A DNA stretch of 35,773 nucleotides from assembly GCA_004211435.1 (NCBI GenBank), contig SECS01000022.1:1-35773 (forward strand). The letters are read 5' to 3'. A program made the position numbers and the translations under genes. Origin of the DNA: Novosphingobium sp. (GTDB lineage Bacteria > Pseudomonadota > Alphaproteobacteria > Sphingomonadales > Sphingomonadaceae). Shown here one piece after another: positions 16,247-24,749 of this stretch; the first letter of the stretch is position 1, and each line of letters starts with the position of its first letter. The notes under the pieces were generated by a model that saw only the letters and a list, made by a program, of their open reading frames with translations, was not told where the DNA came from and searched no databases.

Positions 16247-17854
16247 ATGAGCCTGCTCAAGAACGTCGGCACGATCGGCGGCCTGACCGCGATCAGCCGC
16301 CTGTTCGGCTTCGCGCGCGACATGATGCTCGCGCGCGTGCTCGGCGCGGGTCTGGCCGCCGACGCGTTTCAGCTTGCCTTCACCCTGCCCAACACCTTCC
16401 GTCGGCTCTTCGCCGAGGGCGCCTTCTCGGTGGCCTTCGTACCGATGTATTCGCGGGCGCTCCATGGCGAGGGCGGCGAGGCAGCAGCGGAGAAATTCGC
16501 TGCCGATGTGCTCGCGGTGTTCATCTGGGTGCTGCTCGCATTCAGCGCGCTCGCGATGGTGATCATGCCTGGCATCGTCTGGGTCCTGGCCAAAGAGTAC
16601 CAGTCGGTCCCCGGCAAGTTCGAGCTTTCGGTCATGCTCAGCCGCGTGACCTTCCCCTATCTCGGGCTCGTCAGCCTTGTGGCCATGCTTTCGGGCCTGC
16701 TCAACGCGCGCTCGCGCTTCGCCCCCGGAGCCTTCGCGCCGGTGCTGCTCAACCTTACCTTGATCACGGGCATCCTCACCGGCGCCTGGCTACGCGGACC
16801 ACAGGGCGACGATACGATCGTCGCCACCGCCCTGGCGGTCTCGGTAAGCCTCGCGGGCGTGGTCCAGCTTGCCTATATGGCCAGGGCGACGCGCAAGGCC
16901 GGGGTGAAGCTCAAGGTCACGCTGCCGAAACTGACACCCGAGGTGAAGCGGCTCGGTGCGCTGATCCTGCCCGCGACCTTCGGCGCCGGCATCTACCAGG
17001 TCAGCCAGTTCGTCGACACCTTCTTCGCGACCCAGCTGCCGCAGGGCTCGCTGACCCTGCTCAAGCTGGCAGACCGGCTCAACCAGATGCCGCTCGGCAT
17101 CGTCGGCATCGCGCTCGGAACGGCGATCCTGCCGATGCTCTCGCGCCACATCCATTCGGGAGAGGCGGCCGAGGCACAGAAGCTGCAGACCCAGGCCTTC
17201 GAGATGGCGACCCTGCTGACCCTGCCCGCCGCGGCGGCGCTGGCGGTCTGCGCGCCGGCCTTCACCGCGGCCTTCTTCGTCGGCGGCAAATTCACTGCGG
17301 GCGACGGTGCGATCATGGCGCAGATCGTCGTGGCGCTGGTTGCGGGGCTGCCGGCCTACGTCATCGTCAAGATCCTCAACCCCGGCTTCTTCGCGCGTGA
17401 GGACACGCGTACCCCCGTCTGGACCGCGCTGGTGGCGCTGGTGTTCAACGTCGTGCTCAACGTCTTCGTCGTGCGGTCCTACGGTATCGTCGGCCTGGCT
17501 GCGGCGACGGCCTGTTCGGCGAGCCTCAACTGCCTGCTGCTCTATGCGATCCTGCACCGGCGCGGCTGGTTCCGCTTCACTCTGCCGCTCGCGAGCAAGA
17601 TCGCGCGCCAACTCGTCGCCACGGCCGCCATGGCCGGCGCGTTGATCTGGGTCATGCCGCTGATGGCGACGCGCTATCATGCCGGCGTTATCGACCGCAT
17701 CTGGTCGCTGTCGGTGCTGGTGGGGCTGGGTCTGGCAGTGTTCGGTGTCGTCGCCTTCGCGACGGGAGCAGTCGACAAGCGGGTGCTCGGCCAGCTAAGG
17801 CGCCGGCGTCCCAAGCGCACGGCCGAGGACGACGAAATCCTGGAGGTTCAATAA
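16247..17854 (+). CDS. murJ: Lipid II flippase MurJ (MviN)
   Basis: An inner-membrane MOP-superfamily flippase that moves lipid II to the periplasm for peptidoglycan synthesis. The 535-residue product starts MSLLKNVGTIGGLTAISRLFGFARDMM..., the canonical MurJ N terminus with arginines in the first helices. It continues with FAEGAFSVAFVPMYS, ARSRFAPGAFAPVLLNL, LADRLNQMPLGIVGIALGTAILP, and multiple hydrophobic segments consistent with 14 membrane spans. ATG at 16247 is preferred to the TTG at 16226, which lies next to the repeat. trpS follows after 5 nt, indicating a two-gene unit. Confidence 0.96.
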   Translation: MSLLKNVGTIGGLTAISRLFGFARDMMLARVLGAGLAADAFQLAFTLPNTFRRLFAEGAFSVAFVPMYSRALHGEGGEAAAEKFAADVLAVFIWVLLAFSALAMVIMPGIVWVLAKEYQSVPGKFELSVMLSRVTFPYLGLVSLVAMLSGLLNARSRFAPGAFAPVLLNLTLITGILTGAWLRGPQGDDTIVATALAVSVSLAGVVQLAYMARATRKAGVKLKVTLPKLTPEVKRLGALILPATFGAGIYQVSQFVDTFFATQLPQGSLTLLKLADRLNQMPLGIVGIALGTAILPMLSRHIHSGEAAEAQKLQTQAFEMATLLTLPAAAALAVCAPAFTAAFFVGGKFTAGDGAIMAQIVVALVAGLPAYVIVKILNPGFFAREDTRTPVWTALVALVFNVVLNVFVVRSYGIVGLAAATACSASLNCLLLYAILHRRGWFRFTLPLASKIARQLVATAAMAGALIWVMPLMATRYHAGVIDRIWSLSVLVGLGLAVFGVVAFATGAVDKRVLGQLRRRRPKRTAEDDEILEVQ

Positions 17855-17859
17855 ACATC

Positions 17860-18879
17860 ATGCGTATCGTTTCCGGCATCCAGCCGACGGGCAATCTCCA
17901 CCTCGGAAATTACCTGGGCGCGATCCGGAACTGGGTGCGCATGCAGGATGAACTCGTCTCCACCGGCGGCGACTGCCTGTTCTTCCTCGCCGATCTCCAC
18001 GCGATCTCGATGCCGCACGAGCCGGCGACGCTTTCCGCAAACACGCGCGAAATGGTCGCGGCGCTCGTCGCCTGCGGCATCGATCCCGATCGCTCGACGC
18101 TGTTCAACCAGGCGCAGGTCCCCGCCCATGCCGAGTTGCAATGGCTGCTGACCGGCACCGCGCGCATGGGCTGGCTGAACCGCATGACGCAGTTCAAGGA
18201 CAAGTCGGGCAAGAACCGCGAAGGCGCTTCAATCGCGCTCTATACCTATCCGGTGCTGCAGGCCGCAGACGTGCTGCTCTACCAGGCGACGCACGTTCCC
18301 GTCGGCGAGGACCAGAAGCAGCACCTCGAACTCGCACGCGACATCGCGCAGAAGTTCAACAACGACTTCGCCTCCGAAGCGGCGCCGGTCTTCATGCTGC
18401 CCGATCCGATCATCCCGCCCGAGGCGGCGCGAATCATGTCGCTGCGCGATGGCAGCGCCAAGATGAGCAAGTCCGATCCCTCGGACATGAGCCGCATCAA
18501 TCTGACCGACGATGCCGACACGATCATGCAGAAGGTCAAGAAGGCCAAGACCGATCCCGAACCGCTGCCGAGCGAGGCTGCCGGGCTCGAAGGCCGCGCC
18601 GAGGCGAAGAACCTCGTCGGCATCTATGCCGTGATGGCGCAGACCAGCGTCGATGCCGTGCTCGCCGACTTCGCGGGCAAGGGCTTCGGCGCCTTCAAGC
18701 CGGCGCTCGGCGAACTGCTGGTGACCAAGCTGGCGCCGATCAACGATCGCTTCGTCGAACTGCGCCAGGACAGCGCGGCGCTCGACGCGATCCTGAAGAA
18801 GGGCGCGGAAAAGGCACGGACGCTGGCGGCGCCGACCCTGAACGCGGCTTACGAGGCGCTGGGCCTGGTTCGCGGTTGA
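17860..18879 (+). CDS. trpS: Tryptophanyl-tRNA synthetase
   Basis: A class I aminoacyl-tRNA synthetase that charges tRNA-Trp. The 339-residue product carries the HIGH-equivalent GNLHLGN (11-17), the conserved FFLADLHAIS, VPVGEDQKQHLELARD for tryptophan and ATP binding, and KMSKS (201-205). ATG at 17860 starts the typical MRIVSGIQPTGNLHLG sequence. A GGAGG at 17842-17846 within the end of murJ is somewhat distant (13 nt). A GC-rich hairpin follows the stop codon. Confidence 0.97.
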   Translation: MRIVSGIQPTGNLHLGNYLGAIRNWVRMQDELVSTGGDCLFFLADLHAISMPHEPATLSANTREMVAALVACGIDPDRSTLFNQAQVPAHAELQWLLTGTARMGWLNRMTQFKDKSGKNREGASIALYTYPVLQAADVLLYQATHVPVGEDQKQHLELARDIAQKFNNDFASEAAPVFMLPDPIIPPEAARIMSLRDGSAKMSKSDPSDMSRINLTDDADTIMQKVKKAKTDPEPLPSEAAGLEGRAEAKNLVGIYAVMAQTSVDAVLADFAGKGFGAFKPALGELLVTKLAPINDRFVELRQDSAALDAILKKGAEKARTLAAPTLNAAYEALGLVRG

Positions 18880-18886
18880 AGCCGTT

Positions 18887-18912
18887 ACGGGCGCGCCAGG
18901 CGACGCGCCCGT
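18887..18912. terminator. GC-rich hairpin between convergent trpS and amidohydrolase genes
   Basis: ACGGGCGCG (18887-18895) and CGCGCCCGT (18904-18912) form a perfect 9-bp stem with an 8-nt loop, located in the 42-bp gap between two convergent genes. The symmetry would let it act on both transcripts. No T-run follows on either side, so efficiency is uncertain. Confidence 0.6.
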
Positions 18913-18921
18913 CCGGAGTCC

Positions 18922-20121
18922 TCAGATCGCGATATTGTAGAGGCGCGCGGCGTTGGTGCTGAGCACCTTGGCGCGGTCCTCCTGGGTCAGGCTCGCCAGG
19001 CGCTCCTCCAGATTGTCGATCGGGTAGAGGCTGGTCGGGTGCGGGAAGTCCGTCTCGAACAGGCAGTTGTCGATGCCGACCTTGTGCAGCATGTCCGACA
19101 CGTCCTTCTTCTCGAACCAGAAGCACGCGTAGAAGTTGCTCTTGAAATACTCCGACGGACGCTTCTGGAAGCTCTTGGTCTCGGCGATCTCGTCGAGCTG
19201 GTAGTCGAGCGCTTCCATGAGGAAGGGCACCCAGCCGATGCCGCTCTCGACCGAGACGAATTTCAGGTCCTTGTAGCGGTCGAGCACGCCCGAATAGATC
19301 AGGTTGGCGACGGTCTTGCCGTTGTTGAAGAACAGCATCGCGCCCGAAATGCCCGAGCGGAGATCGCGCGGCAGCGAGGGCCAGCCCTGCTGTCCCATCC
19401 AGTCGATCGAGGTTTCGGAGGCGCCGATGTGGAAGTTGACCGGCAGCTTCTTGTCGTTGCAGACCTCCCACAGCGGATACCAGTGCTCGTGGCCGAGGTC
19501 GGGGATCAGGTCGCCGTTCTCGTCCCGGCTGGTATGCGGGTCCGAATTGATGTTGATGCCCTTCATGCCCATGGCGATGCAGCGCTCGGTTTCCTTCACC
19601 GCTTCCTTCATGTCCCACCAGGGCAGCAGCGCCATCGGGAACAGGCGCTGGCCGCTCTCCTCCTGGATCTCCGCCATGGCGTCGTTGTAGATCTGCACCG
19701 TGGCAAGGCGCAGCGCGGGATCGACCTTGGCCGCCATCTGGCCGCCGAAGCCGAGAATGTTGGGATAGACGATCTGCGCGTAGATCCCGGCCTCGTCCAT
19801 CACCTTGAGGCGTTCCTTGACGTTCGACGAACCCGCGTGGACCTGCTCGAACTGCAGCGCGAGGAACTGGTCGAGATCGCGGACCTTGCCGCCTTCCTTG
19901 AGCACGGCCGAGTTCGGATGCGCCCCCGTGCCGATCGACTTGTCGCCGTCGATCACCCAGCAGCGCACGCCGTTCAGCATTTTCACCTGCGGCACGCGGT
20001 CGCGGATCGAGGCTGGCGCGCGCTTGATCCACATGTCGTGCGGTTCAGTAAGATGGGTGTCGGCGTCGATGATCTTGATCGACGACTTGGCCTGCGGGCG
20101 GTCTAGGGTTTCGGTGGGCAT
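18922..20121 (-). CDS. Amidohydrolase-family (amidohydrolase_2) metal-dependent hydrolase
   Basis: A 399-residue TIM-barrel hydrolase or decarboxylase of the amidohydrolase_2 type, related in fold to ACMSD and gamma-resorcylate decarboxylase. Metal-site features are DADTHLTEP near residue 20 (D21, H23), the NFHIGASETS strand, SVESGIGWVPF and the late FETDFPHPTSLYP aspartate. Substrate cannot be told from sequence; such proteins occur often in aromatic and alicyclic degradation clusters. ATG at 20121 is chosen because GGGAGA lies 6 nt upstream; the frame extends to 20214 without a better site. It lies downstream of, and in the same direction as, the AraC regulator, 111 bp away. Confidence 0.88.
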   Translation of the reverse strand: MPTETLDRPQAKSSIKIIDADTHLTEPHDMWIKRAPASIRDRVPQVKMLNGVRCWVIDGDKSIGTGAHPNSAVLKEGGKVRDLDQFLALQFEQVHAGSSNVKERLKVMDEAGIYAQIVYPNILGFGGQMAAKVDPALRLATVQIYNDAMAEIQEESGQRLFPMALLPWWDMKEAVKETERCIAMGMKGININSDPHTSRDENGDLIPDLGHEHWYPLWEVCNDKKLPVNFHIGASETSIDWMGQQGWPSLPRDLRSGISGAMLFFNNGKTVANLIYSGVLDRYKDLKFVSVESGIGWVPFLMEALDYQLDEIAETKSFQKRPSEYFKSNFYACFWFEKKDVSDMLHKVGIDNCLFETDFPHPTSLYPIDNLEERLASLTQEDRAKVLSTNAARLYNIAI

Positions 20122-20232
20122 CGCTGTTCTCCCGGATTTCGTTGCTACCGACATCGCCGTGCGGGCGGCTCGCGGCAATGGCCGCCTGTCCATGCGCCAT
20201 GACCGATCGTCCAAGGCGCGGGCGGCCAGAGA

Positions 20233-21309
20233 TCAGTCGCGTTTGAAGCCGAGCAGCACGCCGCTGCCTTGCTGCCTTGGCCCCGAACCGCGCGGCGTCG
20301 CGGGTCGGTGCTGGCGCGCGAGTGCGGCCGTGCCCTGGCCGAGGCGACCGGCGAGCAGGGGCTGGAATGCAGGCGGGGCGGCTGCGGGCTTGTCGGCGAC
20401 CCGGCGCTCGCGCTCGCGCATCTGACTCGGCGACAGACCGAAATGGCGGGTGAAGCGGCGGCTGAACGCGGCCTCGGAGCCATAGCCCGCCAGTTCGCTG
20501 ATCTCGGCGATCTTGAGCTTGCCCTGGCGCAGCAGGCCGGCGGCATGTTCCATCCGCTGCTCGGCGACCACTTCCATCGGCGCGCGGCCCACGGCCTGGG
20601 TGAAATGCGCGGCGAAGTTCGAACGGCCCATGCCGACCGAGCGTGCGAGCCGCTCGACCGTCCAGTTCGCCGCCGGATTGGCCTCGATCAGCCGCAGCGC
20701 ATCGGCGATCGGGTCCTGGCGCGCAGGGGAGAAGAGCTGGCGGCAGCGCGGATCGGCGCGCAGGCCCGCCATCAGCAGCATCGCTGCCAGCCGCGTCAGC
20801 AGCGCCGCCGATCCCGGGCCGATGCCCGCAAGCGGCAGCGCTTCGGGGCGCAGCAGGGCGGCGAGCGGGCCGGCGTCGTTCTGGTTTAGCGAGAGCAGCG
20901 CGGGCAAGGTCGCGCGGTTGGCCTCGCCCGGCCAAGTCGCGCGCAGCTTGCCGCTGAGGACGCGCGCGGTGGTGCGACCGGGGCCGATGGCGAGCGTCGG
21001 CGGGATGTCGACCTCTGCCTCGTCGCGCAGGAAGGCATGCGTCGACGCCGGAGCGGCAGGGCTCGTGCGCAGCGCGTGGGCCTCCCCCGAGAGCACGATC
21101 ACGACATCGCCGACGCCGAGCTCGACCATCGCGCCCCCGGCGCAGGCGATTCGCGCCGATCCGTGGAGCACGGCGTGAAACAACACGGCATCGCCGGGCG
21201 GCACGGAGAAGCCCGCATCCTGCCCGAGATCGCTGTAGCACCAGGTCTGTCCGCGCAGCTCGAGTCCGGACAATAGACCCGACAGGGACTTGTCTTCGGC
21301 GCGCTGCAT
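20233..21309 (-). CDS. AraC-family transcriptional regulator with N-terminal cupin-like domain
   Basis: A 358-residue regulator. The N-terminal half (about 10-150) is a cupin-type sensing domain with WCYSDLGQDAGFSVPPGDAVLFH and VELGVGDVVIVLSG. The C-terminal DNA-binding domain (about 215-300) has both helix-turn-helix units, WTVERLARSVGMGRSNFAAH and IAEISELAGYGSEAAFSRRF followed by FGLSPSQMR. A basic, low-complexity tail of about 55 residues follows, which is unusually long. ATG at 21309 has AAGGGAG 9 nt upstream. An in-frame ATG at 21354 coincides with the predicted transcription start and lacks a ribosome binding site. It is divergent from the alpha/beta hydrolase gene, a likely target. Confidence 0.87.
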   Translation of the reverse strand: MQRAEDKSLSGLLSGLELRGQTWCYSDLGQDAGFSVPPGDAVLFHAVLHGSARIACAGGAMVELGVGDVVIVLSGEAHALRTSPAAPASTHAFLRDEAEVDIPPTLAIGPGRTTARVLSGKLRATWPGEANRATLPALLSLNQNDAGPLAALLRPEALPLAGIGPGSAALLTRLAAMLLMAGLRADPRCRQLFSPARQDPIADALRLIEANPAANWTVERLARSVGMGRSNFAAHFTQAVGRAPMEVVAEQRMEHAAGLLRQGKLKIAEISELAGYGSEAAFSRRFTRHFGLSPSQMRERERRVADKPAAAPPAFQPLLAGRLGQGTAALARQHRPATPRGSGPRQQGSGVLLGFKRD

Positions 21310-21359
21310 TTCTCCGAACTCCCTTGGCGCGGGCTTGCCGGCCGCGTCCATCATAAATC

Positions 21360-21387
21360 AGGATATGCCTTTGCCGGAGGAGGTCAA
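21360..21387 (-). promoter_or_regulatory. Predicted promoter of the AraC-family gene
   Basis: On the minus strand, TTGACC (21387-21382) and TATCCT (21365-21360) are separated by 16 bp. A start about 7 bp downstream falls near 21353, giving a leader of about 45 nt if translation begins at ATG 21309. Confidence 0.45.
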
Positions 21388-21472
21388 CCAAGCGTTCGGC
21401 AGGGTGAACGCCAATTCGCCTTTGACGCCGTGGGTCGAGAGGGGCCAAAGCCGCTCGAAAGGAAGGGAGACG

Positions 21473-22546
21473 ATGAGCCAGACGATCGACCTGCGCATCG
21501 ACGTGACCAATGCGGTCGATCTCGCCGCGCCCGTGCACGTTGCAGTGACCGTGGTCCTGCCCGATCCCGCCGATCTGCCCGCGCAGCCCGTGATCTGCTT
21601 CGCCAAACCCGGCGGCGGCTATTCGCGGCTCTACTTTACCCATGCCCTGCCGGGGCCGGGCGAGGGCGCCCAGGCCGATTTTCACGTCGATCGTGGCTGG
21701 ATCTTCGTCGCGCTCGACAATCTAGGCTCGGGCGACAGTTCGATGCACGAATCGCGCGCACTCGGTTTTACGGCCGTGACAAAGGCGGCGCTCGCAGCCG
21801 AGCAAGAGGTGTTGCTGCGCCTGGCCAATGGTCTGCTCGCGCCCGGCTATCCGCCGGTTCTGCAGCCCGTGTGCCTTGGCATCGGTCAGTCTACCGGCGG
21901 CAGTCTGACGATCGTCCAGCAGGCGCGGCATGGTTGCTACGACGGGATCGGCGTCCTGGGCTTCAGCGCGGTGCACAACCACCCGGCGACGCCGCCCGGC
22001 CACGCGCCGATCGTGACGCCTTGGTTTTCGCGCGAGATCGCGCCCGACATGCCGGGCGGCATCATCAACGCGGCGGCCGTAGCCGCCGCCACCGGTGCGG
22101 CGCCCGACGCGGCCTGGGCGGCGCTGGCCTGGGGCTTCCACTACGACGACGTGCCACAGGACCTCGTGGAGCAGGATCTCGCGCACTACGACAGCATTGC
22201 CCAGGCCATCGCCGGCACGGCGCCGCCGGGGCGCGAGCGCGATCCGGCACCGTGGAATTCCTATACGCCGCCGAGCGACGCCACGCGCTTCACCCTGACC
22301 CCGGGCGTCGTCGCGCCCGAGGCGGCCGCGGTCTCGGTGCCCGTGCTCAGCGCGATGGGCGAGCGAGACCTCGTGGTCGATCCGCTGGGCGAGGCGCGCG
22401 CTTTCCGCTCGGCGGCGAGCTTCGATCTCTTCGTCTGCCCGCGCATGGGCCACATGCACAACTTCGCCGGCACGCGCAGGCTGTTCTGGGAGCGCCTGCA
22501 CCGCTTCGGCGAATGGTGTGCGGCGGCAAAGGCGCTAGGCGAGTAG
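21473..22546 (+). CDS. Alpha/beta hydrolase of unknown substrate
   Basis: A 357-residue protein with an alpha/beta-hydrolase layout. The nucleophile elbow is GIGQSTGGS (serine about residue 140), a later acidic turn GERDLVVDPLGEAR is a candidate for the acid, and MGHMHNFAGTR supplies the probable histidine. FAKPGGGYSRLYF (43-55) precedes it as a likely oxyanion-hole segment. I cannot assign a substrate. ATG at 21473 has the strong ribosome binding site GGAAGGGAGA just upstream; the open frame back to 21290 overlaps the araC gene and is ignored. The last 12 bp overlap the convergent lrp-type gene. Confidence 0.82.
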   Translation: MSQTIDLRIDVTNAVDLAAPVHVAVTVVLPDPADLPAQPVICFAKPGGGYSRLYFTHALPGPGEGAQADFHVDRGWIFVALDNLGSGDSSMHESRALGFTAVTKAALAAEQEVLLRLANGLLAPGYPPVLQPVCLGIGQSTGGSLTIVQQARHGCYDGIGVLGFSAVHNHPATPPGHAPIVTPWFSREIAPDMPGGIINAAAVAAATGAAPDAAWAALAWGFHYDDVPQDLVEQDLAHYDSIAQAIAGTAPPGRERDPAPWNSYTPPSDATRFTLTPGVVAPEAAAVSVPVLSAMGERDLVVDPLGEARAFRSAASFDLFVCPRMGHMHNFAGTRRLFWERLHRFGEWCAAAKALGE

Positions 22547-23017
22547 CGGCCGGCGGGATGGTCCGTCGGCTATGATCGGGCGGATCGCGATGAACGTCTT
22601 GAAGCCGAGGACGCCGTCGTCCTCGTCGAGTTCCTCGCGGATGAAAGCGTCGTACTCTGCCATCGAGCCGACCTCGACCTTGAGCACGAAGTCGTCCTCG
22701 CCGGTGACTTCCCAGGCGGCGGTGACTTCGGGCCGCCGGGCGATCCGGCGTGCGAAGGCGTCCATCGGCTGACGGCCGGGCACCTTCATCTGCACGAGCA
22801 CATGCATGGTCAGCGCTGCGCCCGTCAGCGCCGGGTCCACCACCGCGATGTCGGCGACGATCACCTTGTCTTCACGCAGCCGTCGCAGCCGCCGCAGCAC
22901 TGCCGAGATCGACAGGCCGACCTTCTCGGCCAGCGTCCGCGCCGGCTCGAGGTTGTTCTGGCGAACGAGTTCGATCAGTCGGCGATCGAAGTCATCGAGT
23001 TCGACTGTTTTTCGCAT
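22535..23017 (-). CDS. Lrp/AsnC-family transcriptional regulator
   Basis: A 160-residue regulator. The N-terminal winged helix-turn-helix (about 5-55) reads LDDFDRRLIELVRQNN...LAEKVGLSISAVLRRLRRL, the classic Lrp/AsnC pattern. The C-terminal RAM/effector domain has TAAWEVTGEDDFVLKVEV and the closing FKTFIAIRPI. These proteins sense amino acids or related small molecules and often control nearby genes. Two inverted repeats upstream (23037-23062 and 23065-23082) are candidate autoregulatory operators. It overlaps the alpha/beta hydrolase gene tail-to-tail by 12 bp. Confidence 0.93.
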   Translation of the reverse strand: MRKTVELDDFDRRLIELVRQNNLEPARTLAEKVGLSISAVLRRLRRLREDKVIVADIAVVDPALTGAALTMHVLVQMKVPGRQPMDAFARRIARRPEVTAAWEVTGEDDFVLKVEVGSMAEYDAFIREELDEDDGVLGFKTFIAIRPIIADGPSRRPLLA

Positions 23018-23036
23018 TCAAGGGACCTATACGCTA

Positions 23037-23062
23037 AATTTGGTCGCTTGAAGGGCCAAATT
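23037..23062. promoter_or_regulatory. Inverted repeat upstream of the Lrp-type gene (candidate operator)
   Basis: AATTTGG (23037-23043) and CCAAATT (23056-23062) are perfect 7-bp inverted arms 12 bp apart. They sit about 20 bp upstream of the lrp start in an AT-richer patch, so autoregulation by the Lrp-type protein is plausible but not shown. Confidence 0.5.
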
Positions 23063-23064
23063 AG

Positions 23065-23082
23065 GCGCCAATCGCTTGGCGC
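23065..23082. repeat. Short perfect inverted repeat next to the candidate operator
   Basis: GCGCCAA (23065-23071) and TTGGCGC (23076-23082) form a perfect 7-bp inverted repeat around TCGC, two bases after the AATTTGG/CCAAATT pair. It may be a second regulator site or an RNA hairpin for a plus-strand transcript. Confidence 0.5.
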
Positions 23083-23126
23083 GCGAAATTACATCCTCGG
23101 TCGAAACGACCCATGGAGTTCGCAGC

Positions 23127-23477
23127 GTGACCAATCGTGATTCTAAGCCCGGACTTTTCGGCCGGATCTGGCGCAGCCTTCTGGCGACGTCCGAGGCAGG
23201 GGTCGCGATTCACTATCGCGCGCCCTGGCAGGTTTCCGCGGCAAGGTCGGACCGGCGCGCCGCGGCGGACGCGCCGGAAACCGGCTCAGATGCCCATGCA
23301 GAGGTACTTCGTCTCCATGAAGTCCTCGAGCCCGTACTTCGAACCTTCGCGACCCAGGCCCGACTGCTTGACGCCGCCGAACGGCGCCACTTCGGTCGAG
23401 ATCAGGCCGGTGTTGATGCCGACCATGCCCGCCTCGAGCGCTTCCGCCACGCGCCAGACGCGGCTGAGGTCGCGTGA
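23127..23477 (+). CDS. Possible small ORF, unrecognised, 3' part antisense to the aldehyde dehydrogenase
   Basis: A GTG at 23127 with GGAG 9 nt upstream opens a frame beginning VTNRDSKPGLFGRIWRSLL. The first 50 or so codons lie in otherwise empty intergenic DNA and look protein-like (LFGRIWRSLLATSEAGVAIHY); the rest overlaps the aldehyde dehydrogenase gene on the other strand. I do not recognise it. It may be a real small gene, a remnant with a shifted frame, or chance in GC-rich sequence. Confidence 0.25.
   Translation: MTNRDSKPGLFGRIWRSLLATSEAGVAIHYRAPWQVSAARSDRRAAADAPETGSDAHAEVLRLHEVLEPVLRTFATQARLLDAAERRHFGRDQAGVDADHARLERFRHAPDAAEVA
23252..23277 (-). terminator. GC hairpin downstream of the aldehyde dehydrogenase stop
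   Basis: CCGGCGCG (23252-23259) and CGCGCCGG (23270-23277) form a perfect 8-bp stem. A smaller GCCGG/CCGGC hairpin (23273-23285) directly abuts the stop of the gene at 23286. They could end its transcript, although no T-run follows. Confidence 0.4.
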
Positions 23478-24728
23478 ATAGAAGTAGGAGGCCAGGCCGA
23501 ACTCGCTGTCGTTGGCCAGCTTGATCGCTTCTTCCTCGGTCTTGAAGCGGATCACGCCCGCGAGCGGACCGAAGGTTTCCTCGTGCGCGAGCTTCATGTC
23601 GGGCTTCACCCCGGCGATCACGGTCGGCTCGAAGAAGGTGCCGCCCAGTGGGCTGCGCTTGCCGCCGGCGAGCAGGGTCGCGCCGCCGTCGATCGCGTCC
23701 TTGAGGTGCTCTTCGACCTTGGCGACCGCGGCCTCGTCGATCAGCGGGCCGGCGTCGGTGCCGGCTTCCATGCCGTAGCCGACCTTCATCGCCGAGACGC
23801 GCGCGGCCAGCTTCTGGACGAATTCGTCGTAGACGCCGTCCTGGACGTAGAAGCGGTTGGTGCAGACGCAGGTCTGGCCGTTGTTGCGGAACTTCGAGAT
23901 CATCGCGCCCTCGATCGCCGCATCGACGTCGGCATCGTCGAAGACCAGGAACGGCGCGTTGCCGCCGAGCTCCATCGAGCACTTCTTGATCGTTTCGGCG
24001 CTCTCGCGCAGCAGCTGGCGGCCGATCTCGGTCGAGCCGGTGAAGGTGATCTTGTGCACCGTCGGGTTGCGCGTGAGTTCGCCGCCGATCTGGCCGGCGC
24101 TACCGGTGACGACGTTGACCACGCCCGCGGGGATGCCGGCCATCTCGCAGAGCGCGGCGATCGCCAGCGCCGAATAGGGCGTCGCCGTGGCCGGCTTGAT
24201 GACGATCGTGCAGCCGGCGGCCAATGCCGGGCCCAGCTTGCGCGTGACCATGGCGTTGGGGAAGTTCCACGGCGTGATCGCACCGACCACGCCGAGCCCC
24301 TGCTTGAGCACGACGATGCGCTTGTCGGCGGCATGGCTCGGGATCACGTCGCCATAGGCGCGCTTACCCTCTTCGGCGAACCACTCGATGAAGCCCGCAC
24401 CATAGGCGACTTCGCCCTTGGCTTCCGTGAAGGGCTTGCCCTGTTCGCGGCTCAGCAGTTCGCCGAGCGCGTCCTGGTGCTCGATCATCAAGTCGAACAG
24501 CTTGCGCAGAAGCTTGGCGCGGTCGCCTGCGGTTTTCGCGCGCCAGGCGGGAAGCGCGGCCTCGGCCGCCTCGATCGCGCGGCGAGTCTCATCGGTGCCC
24601 ATTTTGGGGATCGTGCCCAGCACCTTGCCGCTGCCCGGATCGGTGACTTCGATCGTGCCGCCCGCGTCCGCGTCGCACCACTTGCCGTCGATGTAGCACT
24701 GCTGCTTCAGGAAATCGGTGTAGTTCAT
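23286..24728 (-). CDS. gabD: NAD(P)-dependent succinate-semialdehyde-type dehydrogenase
   Basis: A 480-residue aldehyde dehydrogenase closest in pattern to GabD, which oxidises succinate semialdehyde to succinate. Conserved elements are TPWNFPNAM (N155), the cofactor lysine in IVIKPA (K178), FTGSTEIG, MELGGNAPF (E253) and the catalytic cysteine in NNGQTCVCTNRF (C287). The CVC pair is typical of GabD enzymes. ATG at 24728 has GGGGGA 8 nt upstream. The gene is divergent from the CoA-acylating aldehyde dehydrogenase. The exact substrate is uncertain, since GabD-like enzymes are used for several semialdehydes in catabolic clusters. Confidence 0.88.
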   Translation of the reverse strand: MNYTDFLKQQCYIDGKWCDADAGGTIEVTDPGSGKVLGTIPKMGTDETRRAIEAAEAALPAWRAKTAGDRAKLLRKLFDLMIEHQDALGELLSREQGKPFTEAKGEVAYGAGFIEWFAEEGKRAYGDVIPSHAADKRIVVLKQGLGVVGAITPWNFPNAMVTRKLGPALAAGCTIVIKPATATPYSALAIAALCEMAGIPAGVVNVVTGSAGQIGGELTRNPTVHKITFTGSTEIGRQLLRESAETIKKCSMELGGNAPFLVFDDADVDAAIEGAMISKFRNNGQTCVCTNRFYVQDGVYDEFVQKLAARVSAMKVGYGMEAGTDAGPLIDEAAVAKVEEHLKDAIDGGATLLAGGKRSPLGGTFFEPTVIAGVKPDMKLAHEETFGPLAGVIRFKTEEEAIKLANDSEFGLASYFYSRDLSRVWRVAEALEAGMVGINTGLISTEVAPFGGVKQSGLGREGSKYGLEDFMETKYLCMGI

Positions 24729-24749
24729 GCGCTTGGTCCCCCAGGGGCG

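Noticed and set aside
20122..20232. Hairpin-forming GGCGGC/GCCGCC segments between araC and the amidohydrolase
   Set aside because: Short GC stems are common at this base composition; nothing marks a terminator or attenuator.
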